From: Ophiosphaerella korrae | Taxonomy: Eukaryota > Ascomycota > Dothideomycetes > Pleosporales > Phaeosphaeriaceae | DNA: 33,571 nucleotides | Direction: 5' to 3' | Assembly: GCA_028456385.1 (NCBI GenBank) | Contig: JALNQF010000409.1 | Coordinates: forward strand, 1-33,571 | Shown here: piece after piece, positions 26,196-33,571 of the stretch | Numbering within the stretch: position 1 is the first letter of the stretch | Layout of the letters: every line of letters starts with the position of its first letter | The notes under the pieces: model-generated | Told to the model about the DNA's origin: nothing | Databases searched by the model: none | Seen by the model: the letters and a program-made list of their open reading frames with translations, nothing else | Translations under genes and position numbers: made by a program

Positions 26196-26390
26196 AATTG
26201 TAAATACTCTTATAGACTAAATTTTTATTACTATATAAAGATAATAAATATCTACTACTCTAGGATTTATTCTTATAGAGTTATAGAAAGTTTTTAGTAC
26301 TAGTTATTAGCAAAATTAGCTTTATCTTTTGTAAGTAGATTAGCTGTAACTAAAATTAGTGTCTATAGGAGTAAAGCTAATTTCGCTAAC
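26196..26390 (-). repeat. Dispersed ~195-bp repeat with palindromic arms, copy 2
   Basis: This is the reverse-orientation copy of the repeat at 11197-11390. The hairpin occupies 26303-26390, with arms at 26303-26324 (containing TTAGCAAAATTAGCTTTA) and 26371-26390 (GTAAAGCTAATTTCGCTAAC). Similarity extends about 107 bases on the other side of the inner arm, through segments such as TTCTTATAGAGTTATAGAAAG at 26270-26290. One arm retains a CG where the other copies have CA or TA. Confidence 0.75.
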
Positions 26391-27076
26391 TATTATACTT
26401 TTAGGTAATATAGGGCACATGTATAGAATACTATCGAAATTTAATAGTTAGTTAAAAATACTACTTCTAGAAATATTAGCTATTATTCTATATAAATACC
26501 TCTAATATCTACTATCTCTATACTATATATTTTCGTAGTACCTTAAGTTATTATATAGTACTAAGCGCTATATATAGTATTCTTTGCAATAGGCCTTATA
26601 TAGATAATAAGCCTATTACTTTAGAATAATTGTATTTAATAAGATTGTACGCTAAAAGTAATTGTATAAGTATCCTTAAATTAATATTAGAACTAATAGA
26701 AGACTTTAGATTAGCTTCTACTTAGACACTAAATAGTAGAATTGCAAATCGCTAATTATATATACTTTAGGTCGCTATATTACAACTAATTAACTTAATA
26801 ATATTAGCTTAATTACTATTAATCTAGGATTATACTACTATTTCTACAAGTATATCTTTTACCCCTATTTAATTGTATTCCTCTAACAACCTAGTAATAG
26901 TAATTGTAGTGCATTATATAATAGATAGGAGGGTAAAGAAGCTTAGTTTCCTAGTAATTATAAGATAGGTAATATCTTTAAGAGTATTATAAGTAGCTAT
27001 ATATATACTACTAGGAGTATCTCCGAGTAGTGTCTAGGTAGAGGGGTAACGAATAGGTCCTTAAGTGTATATATAG

Positions 27077-27133
27077 GCGTAGTATCTCCTACTATAACTT
27101 TAAGTACGCGTGCAAGCGTAATATCTCCTACTA
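27077..27133. repeat. 18-bp direct repeat, 39-bp spacing
   Basis: GCGTAGTATCTCCTACTA at 27077-27094 and GCGTAATATCTCCTACTA at 27116-27133 differ by one G/A transition. A related partial motif (AGTATCTCCGAGTAG) occurs at 27017. They could be subterminal repeats of the nearby Fot1-like element, although the distance of about 700 bp to the coding relic makes this uncertain. Confidence 0.6.
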
Positions 27134-27731
27134 CTACCTAGTAAGGTCTTTTTTATCTACTATCCCTTACTATATAGCGAGAACTACACTGTAGTAAGAA
27201 AATTAATAGCTACTTAGACTTATAGTTATAAAAGTGCTTCTTATATCTAATATCTATTAGTATGTAGTAAGAAGTACCTCGTAACAAGAATATTTCTACT
27301 ACTAAGCTATCTTATATCTCTCTACAAAGGTCTATTAAGCTATAAATAATAATAATTGTTCTTTAGCTATCTCTTTACTTAATATCTACGTATAGAAGAA
27401 AATATCGTAGCGTTAGTAGTACTATTATTAATCTCGTTATCGTCTTAAAATCTACTTTAGACGCTATACCTCTATTTAACAACAAGTATTAACAAGACTC
27501 TAGATTTTAGGACTATAGTAAGGTTATTTAGTTATAAAAGAATTAACTTTAAAGAGTCTTAGGTATCTTATACTAATAGTTGTAGATTCTAGGAGTTTTA
27601 CTAAGTACAAATAGGGTCTCTTTCTACTAAATTATATTTTTAGTATACTTTAGCTAAATTAGTGTAAAGAATCTATAGTATTAAACTTTAGCGCTATTAG
27701 TTATTAGTAGCGCAGTACTAAGGGTATTTAT

Positions 27732-27749
27732 CTAGTTTGTCTAGTTTGT
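27732..27749. repeat. 9-bp tandem duplication
   Basis: CTAGTTTGT occurs twice head to tail, followed by a related ACAGTTTA, and again in part near 27780 (CTAGTTTAT). It lies about 90 bases before the first decodable transposase codons. Confidence 0.6.
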
Positions 27750-27840
27750 ACAGTTTATTAAGCTAGAAATAGATAGGTGTCTAGTTTATTATTTACTGCC
27801 TAGAATAGCCTTATAGCACTACTAGCTGCCTTCTACTTAT

Positions 27841-29640
27841 AATATTGTAGTATATTTAACAACGTAAGCTAATATAGATATAGCTAGTAGAGCATTAGTT
27901 AAACGCCTTCCTAATAGTATACCTAATACGTTCTCTACCTAAGTAGCCTATTTTAACGTCCCTCTTACTACCCTTTATACTTGTATAAGTAGTTAACCTT
28001 TAAGAGAAGTAAAAGCTATAGACTAGTAATACCTCTACCTATACAAAAAGAAAGCTATCTCTAATTTCCTAATATAGTGTAGTATTCTTAGATAACCTGT
28101 GCGAGTAAAGTATATACCTATAATAGCGTTTAGTATTACTTATTATTAACCTAAAGTAGATAGGCTATTTAAGCCTCTTTACTATAGCTAGGCTAAGTAG
28201 TTTAAGAAACGTCGAATAGAGCTCGTTATAAAGAAGAACAAGCTATAGGACTAGAACTAATATAATATCTATAATAAAGTTGTCTACTAGTTTAAGGTAA
28301 TTAGGGTAGAGCTACACAAGCTAGGTATTTTTCTAGAAAACGTCTACAATATAGACGAGACTAGAGTAATACTAAGTATACTAAATTCTATTAGGGTCCT
28401 TATTAGTAAGGCTAATATACAACGTTATAGAGGCGCCTGCGTTAAGTAGACGATAGTAACTACTATTAAATATATCTTAGCTAATAGTAGGTGTCTAAAC
28501 CCTATAATAATCTAGCCCGCCTTAACCTACTAAGCTAACTAGACTACGCATTCTACTCCTAGTTAGGTATATACGTACTCTAACTCTAGATTTACTAACT
28601 CTTATATTAGCTTGTAGTAGCTAAGGTAGGTGTTCGACCCCTAAACTAAATATTAAGCTAAGAATAGACTACAACTCTTAATATAAGATAGCTTTAGTAT
28701 ATACAAGACGTGCGAAATCCTAGAGTTCTATTTTAAAAACAATATTATCTTATACTATATACTCTCTTATATATCTTATAAGCTCTAGCCCTATAATATT
28801 GTAGTATTCGGCCTACTAAAGGTAGCCTACCGCGACTAGGTTAAATAAATAGACTAAGGGAGAGTAAGTATAATTAGTAAGTAGTATTTTACTTATCTAT
28901 ATAAACCTATAAGAGATACAGCGCTAATAAAGAGGAATATCCTTGTAGTATAGAGAAGAAGTAGTTTATTCTTATTTAACTCTAATAAAGTTCTTGTAAA
29001 TACGCTAAAACTACCTACTAAACTAACTATTCTAAGGGCTAATAAGAGCGTAGAGTCTCTACAATATAAATTAATACTAATACTTATAACGCTAGTATTA
29101 TTAGAGTCTTTAGTATTAATCCTTAATATAATTAAACTTATCTCTAATAATAACGCAAAGCGCAAAGAAAGGCTCTAATAAAAGGTCTCTAATACTACTC
29201 TTACTTTTCTTGCTAAGAACGCCCTCTTTTAGGATTAAAATAAATTCCTAACTAAGATAAATAATAAAGGTAAAACCTAGTAGGCGACTAAGTTAACAAT
29301 ACTTAGGATAGCAAAGGTAATAACGTAGGATAACTTTAAGAAGGTATAAGTAGAGCGTATAGCAAAAGAAGCTAAGAAAGCTAAGATAAAAGCTAAGAGA
29401 GCTACTAAAAAGGCTACTAAAAAGGCTAAGAGTACTACTCTACTATAAGTAGAGGAATCTACTATAGGTAAGATATAGCGTAGTTAGAAGTAGAAAAGTG
29501 CTATAGAAAGAGAAAGAGTAGATACACTAGAGTTAAAAGCTAAAGCTATATAAGCACGAGCGGGTAAAGTATAATATAGAGCCCTAGAGGTAAAGATATA
29601 CTAGTAAGAGAGTAATACTATAATAAATTAGTAAATTAAA
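27841..29640 (+). pseudogene. Fot1/pogo-type (DDE_1) transposase, RIP-inactivated
   Basis: A relic of a Tc1-mariner superfamily cut-and-paste transposase of the fungal Fot1/pogo branch, which cuts and rejoins element ends in the nucleus. One frame holds for 600 codons (the family is usually 500-550). An N-terminal helix-turn-helix part (about residues 20-120, CENP-B-like) includes VPLTTLYTC, where the family has a VP..TL motif. The catalytic core follows: NIDET carries the first Asp (codon 28354), a LI.DSFSIYKT segment the second (28687), and SYKL.PYNIVVFG should carry the third but reads Asn (AAT, 28795), a TG-to-TA change. The second and third are 36 codons apart, as in a DD35D arrangement. 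FDPQTK, ALIKRNIL and FNSNKVL match typical later motifs, and a Lys/Ala-rich coiled tail ends the protein. Stops fall at expected Trp/Gln sites. An open frame on the opposite strand at 28893-29165 is its shadow. Dead, and non-autonomous at best. Confidence 0.9.
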
Positions 29641-31069
29641 CTAAGGTCTTTATTATACTTTTAACGTGTTTAAGCCTATAAGTTATAAGTTAAAGAGATT
29701 GTAAAAAGAATATAACTACTACAACTAAGCGTGTATACTACTACAAGCTTACTAGCTACACTCTTAGCTTGTTAGCTTATATTACACTGTAATTATATAG
29801 AAGGCGCGTTAGGATAACTAGAGTTATCTTACTTAGATGCGTAGGTACTAATTAGTGTAGTAACGTTGTATAAATTATCTAATTCGATCTACTATAAGGC
29901 TAATTATAACCTATTAGTATACTAGTTAAGGTATAGCTTACTAATATAGTATTATTATAACTTTAGGAGTAATAAAGACCTAGGGTTAAAGTTATAGTAG
30001 GAGAGCCGCGCTATACTAAAAAGTAAGGCCCCTACTTCTAAGGCTATAAAGGTAATAACAAGATTAGTAATTTTACTAGAGATAGTACTAGATAGGTAGA
30101 AGAAGACCTCTAGTATATACGACAAATAGCGTAGTATAGATATCTCGATGTAGGTAGATTTTTACTACTTTAAAGTATAAGTACCTATAATTTTTCTTGC
30201 TACAGAGTACTTCTCGCTACGTACTAAGAGATATTACTTAATAATTTCCTCTATTAAGTAAAGCACTGTTATACTTCTTATACCTTAATTCTAGATAGTT
30301 AAACGTGCGATTTTTAGGAGCCTAGTATAATTTAATAGAAAAATTACTAACTTAGTACTATTATATAGTTATATAGAGGATAGTTAGCTTAATATAGCTA
30401 AAACGTATATAAGTAGGTAGAGAAGAAGGAGTATATAGAGACTTAGTATTGCGTAGCTATATTACTATATAGTAACTTATAACGAACTAATAATAAATAT
30501 AAATAGATAACTAAATATTAAGCTTTTATCTTCTATTCTGTATCTAAAGAAGCCTATTAAAAACACGTCCTAGATTCTACTTGTTAATATCCTATATACT
30601 ATACCTACTACTATTAGCACTTCCGCTATACTATAAGAGGTAAGGTTTAGCTAAGTACTTAGTAATACCTTGTATATTAGCACACTATGCCCGCTATCTT
30701 ATAGAGTATCTAGCTATCTATTTACTCTTAATACAATCTATAATATATAACATCTTCTACATTAGGAGGCATTATACTAATATAGAGGATTAGAAGCTCT
30801 AGGAACAATCTATAGTAAATAAGTAAATTAATTAGATTACTATATAAAAAAGATTAGATATTAATCTAGATACTCTAGGATTAGAGGAAAGGGATTCTCT
30901 AGTCCCTAGTTACCTTAGGATTACTCTAGGATTATCTAATCCTATACACAGCTAGTCTAGCTAGTTATATCCTATAATAGCTAAGTATAATTCGCTAAAA
31001 GAGTGCGTTAATAAAGCCTATACTACTACCTTAATTAGGCTAATTTAGGATATATATATAGTTCCTAGA
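29641..31069. other. RIP-degraded DNA downstream of the transposase relic
   Basis: The right end of the Fot1-like element should lie in the first few hundred bases, but I could not identify its terminal inverted repeat or a TA target duplication (TA is too common here to be informative). A 13-base motif, TACTCTAGGATTA, occurs at 30871 and 30922. No gene or RNA is recognised. Confidence 0.4.
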
Positions 31070-32399
31070 ATTATTAATAGCGCTTCTATATTGTCTATAA
31101 ATGTCTTACTACTTTTAAACTAGTAAAGGTATCTATAATATTACTACTTAGCCCTTGCTTTGCATAGTCCTTAATTAGTTAATACATAGTATTAATATAT
31201 ATTCGTACTATCCTAGGTAGGAGATCTTTGTTAGATATATCTAGGGAATTAAGTTACTTCTATAACAAGTCTACCTACAACGTTATACAAGACTACTATA
31301 AGATATAACCTCTAAATATTAACGTCTAGGCGTCTTATAAGTAAAAAACAAAATAGATAGTACTAGCCTTAAAATAGACTATCTATCTAGGACGAAGTAC
31401 AATATATTGTAGCTTTCCTAAGGAGAAGTTAATAGGATCTTAACTCTACTTGTCCTTTTCGTGTTTAGTTAGCTGCGATAACTAACTAAATCCTATAGGG
31501 CCTTCTTATACTATAAGCTATATTCCTTTACTATAGCTATCTTAATGTATTAGGGTTAAAGTACCTCCTTGCGTAAGTAAGATCTATTCTTTATTGTCTT
31601 TCTATTCCTTTTACCTCGTTGTCGCTATTAATATCTACTATGTAGTATTACTATCTAGAATTTCTTCCTATATCTAGCCTAAGAGCTAGCAGTCTTATCT
31701 TAAAAAGAAATATAGGAAGGTACTATAAAGTAGGTTGTGTATTTTAAGTATATTTAAGCGGCTTTTATCTAAGGCGCTCCTGAGAAAGTATTTATAGATA
31801 TCCCTAAGCGTTATTTACGTATACAACTTATTACCTATCTTAAGTAAGAGGTCTTATATAGATACCCTCTTTCTAAAACTCTATATCTAGTTAAATAACT
31901 ATATAATTAGACGTCCTTTGTCGTTACTCTACTAGAAAGACTACTAGTAAGTAGTAATAATAGGGCTGTATAGTATAACATCTAGCTTAAAATGTACCTT
32001 AGCTTTGTAGCTAAAAAGGAAATACGCTTCTATATTATTATTATCTCTAGAAGTTATAAGTTGTATAGCTCTACTAAGTAGGCTTAGTATTAATTGTATA
32101 TTTAGTTTATCCTAAGTCCCTAGTTCTAGACTTTTTCTATTTAATTTAGCTAAGACACTCTTCTAGAAGGCTACATCCCTAAATATATTATATAGTAGTT
32201 AGCTCTAGAGTAGATTAATAGATAGATATTACTCTCTAGGAAGTAATTTTGCTTAACGCTTAAAGTTAGCTAAGGGAATTTCTAGAAGTAAAAGCTGTCG
32301 CTTTAATATAAGTAGAGATAGAATAGTATAATTATTAGTTAACGTACTAAGTAGTAGAGTAGCTAGGTTACAATAGTATATAAAGCCCCTTGCTAACTA
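31070..32399 (-). pseudogene. Possible decayed minus-strand coding frame, product unknown
   Basis: Read on the minus strand from 32399 downward, one frame runs about 440 codons with roughly 45 stops taken as Gln/Trp. It gives long stretches of protein-like composition (fragments ITLRDIYKYFLRSALDKSR, EQILLTQGGTLTLIHQDSY and TFTSLKVVRHLQTIQKRY). The plus strand of the same interval also reads, but as a leucine-rich, less natural peptide, so I prefer the minus strand. No family is recognised. The stop frequency is no lower than in other frames, so this remains a hypothesis. Confidence 0.28.
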
Positions 32400-33571
32400 G
32401 CTCGTATATCGTTTAATATATTCTAAGTAGAGTAAGTCTTACTAGTTACTATACTTGTTAATAATACTTATATTATCTATAGTATAAACGTTACGCTCTA
32501 TAGTATATAATAACTTAGGTAATATATATTTAGGATATAAATAGCGTCGTCGACCTTAAGGTATACTTGTCTATAGCTTCTATATACTATATATCTACTT
32601 AGGGCTTAGGGTAGCTTATAATACCTTGTAGTAGGCGCTAGATAGATTCTAGTTAACTTTCTTAACTTAAGTCTAGTGTCGTTCTTAGGCTGTAAGACGG
32701 TATTACTTTAATTAATTAAGTTAGTAAGCTCTTCTATATTTAAGTTTAGTATTAATCCCTCTAATAGGGTAGAGGAGAGTAGGGTAGTAGAGTTAGATAC
32801 AACTCTAGGCGCTAGCCTCTATATAGGGTTGTTTAGAGTACTAAGGTAGCTTAGCGATAATATACTAGTTTCTATTAATAGGGGTAGTAGTAAAGGTAAT
32901 AACTCTAATAGCCTACTAGTCTCTATTAATAGGGGTAGTAGTAAAGGTAATAACTCTAATAATCTACTATACCTAAATTTACCTTAAATAATTAATCTAT
33001 ATTAATCTATTCTATATCCTATAAGAATATTGCCTAGGTTTATACTTATATACTTAATAGAGTAGAGCTATTAACCTTTTTTATTAGTCTTAATAAAAGT
33101 ATCTTTGTTATCCTATACTAATAGGTTGCGTAGATTAATAGTCTTAATTAGGTTAGCTAAGAACTTTATATAGCTTTTTACAATCCTTTAAGTAATTAGT
33201 TAGTTTAATTTAGTAATAGCCCTGTCCTAAGGATTCTTACTAGTAGCCTAGCTAAGAAGTTTATAGAACGTTATACTTGTCGTAGCCTATCTATAGTGTT
33301 AGACCTTATTATAGCCCTATTTATTGCTTATCTTCTTAAGAGAAGTAAGGTACCTCTTCTTTACGTTATACTTTTGTTCTACTACAACTAGAAACTACTA
33401 CTAACGCTATAGGTTGTCTAGGTTAGTGTTATCTTCTAAGGTGCGTAAGAAGAGCTAGTTGTAATACTCTAGATATTTATTTAGTATAATAGTATATATA
33501 GATCTAAAAAGTAGCTAGAACTACTACTATTATATTATATAGTTATTAAGAAGCTAATTTCTTATTATAAT
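32400..33571. other. RIP-degraded DNA with one 51-bp tandem duplication
   Basis: No gene is recognised up to the window end apart from the tandem duplication at 32865. The minus-strand frame at 31070-32399 may begin within this stretch, but no start can be chosen. Confidence 0.4.
32865..32966. repeat. 51-bp tandem duplication, near-identical copies
   Basis: Copy 1 is 32865-32915 and copy 2 is 32916-32966. They differ at three positions, all transitions: T/C near the start, and G/A and C/T near the end (TAGCCTA versus TAATCTA). The 17-codon period keeps the frame. On the plus strand it encodes a hydrophilic repeat (fragment SINRGSSKGNNSN), and on the minus strand a Leu/Pro-rich one. Copies this similar in so mutated a region suggest a duplication that followed most of the RIP damage. 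Confidence 0.9.

Larger units (their letters stand above)
26391..27840. other. RIP-degraded DNA upstream of the transposase relic
   Basis: No gene is decodable. The stretch contains an 18-bp direct repeat spaced 39 bases apart (27077 and 27116) and a 9-bp tandem at 27732. If the transposon at 27841-29640 is complete, its left end should lie here, but I could not pair a terminal inverted repeat with the right side. Confidence 0.45.
1..33571. other. RIP-mutated AT-rich heterochromatic block
   Basis: The whole window shows the signature of repeat-induced point mutation, the process in ascomycete fungi that turns C:G into T:A in duplicated DNA, preferentially at CpA. By eye, CA and TG are rare, TA is extremely common (CTA, TAG, TTA and TAA dominate), and CG and CT remain frequent, so this is not simple CpG deamination. 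G+C was 30-33% in two 60-base lines that I counted. Both strands are hit. No open frame exceeds about 90 codons, and every decoded coding relic is riddled with TAA/TAG. Such blocks are normally the silenced, gene-poor compartment of the genome (transposon clusters, pericentromeres, subtelomeres); which of these applies cannot be told from this window. Confidence 0.9.

Noticed and set aside
28893..29165. Minus-strand open frame of 90 codons, the longest in the window
   Set aside because: It is exactly antisense to the C-terminal part of the Fot1-like transposase frame, whose motifs are clear on the plus strand.
30871..30934. 13-base motif repeated 51 bases apart as a third 51-bp tandem array
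   Set aside because: Only 13 bases match and the rest of the two segments is unrelated, so the shared period with the other duplications is probably coincidence.
1..33571. CRISPR array, bacterial operons, tRNA or rRNA genes
   Set aside because: There are no regularly spaced identical repeats, no ribosome-binding-site and ORF pairs, and no cloverleaf or rRNA-like segments; composition and the transposase relic point to a fungus.
1..33571. CpG methylation decay as the cause of the AT bias
   Set aside because: CpG remains frequent throughout while CpA/TpG is depleted, the opposite of simple CpG deamination.

Overview
This window is almost certainly a repeat-induced point mutation (RIP) ruin from a filamentous ascomycete genome: an AT-rich, gene-free block of dead transposable elements. 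G+C is about 30% in the lines I counted. CpA and TpG are strongly depleted, TpA is in great excess, and CpG and CpT are retained. No open frame exceeds about 90 codons on either strand across 33.5 kb, and I see no intact gene, tRNA, rRNA, CRISPR array or bacterial-style regulatory site. The fungal assignment rests on the RIP signature and on a Fot1/pogo-type transposase relic. I cannot name the species.

Layout. 1-6540: no recognisable gene; a weak Gag-like reading at 2590-2853 and a TA microsatellite near 3421. 6541-9130: two adjoining decayed plus-strand reading frames, the first with a 7-residue tandem repeat and the second beginning with a 51-bp in-frame duplication. 9131-15480: undeciphered, with a CTT-rich tract at 10532, one copy of a ~195-bp repeat with palindromic arms (11197-11390), a lone arm at 12218, and a weak frame at 12851. 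15482-17079 and 25022-25850: two diverged plus-strand copies of the same unknown coding sequence, sharing two blocks. 21620-22774: another decayed plus-strand frame. 26196-26390: the second copy of the palindrome-armed repeat, inverted relative to the first. 27841-29640: the best-identified feature, a Fot1/pogo (DDE_1) transposase pseudogene in a single plus-strand frame. 31070-32399: a possible minus-strand decayed frame. 32865-32966: a near-perfect 51-bp tandem duplication.

Nothing here is expected to make a working protein, so there is no pathway to describe. The value of the window is the mutational record. Stops in the transposase fall where Trp (TGG to TAG) or Gln (CAA/CAG to TAA/TAG) is expected. 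The third catalytic Asp of the transposase reads as Asn through a TG-to-TA change. The most striking pattern is trinucleotide context: CpA preceded by a pyrimidine (and its complement, TGA/TGG) is nearly absent from the whole window, while ACA and GCA (TGT, TGC) survive in quantity. All counts were made by eye.
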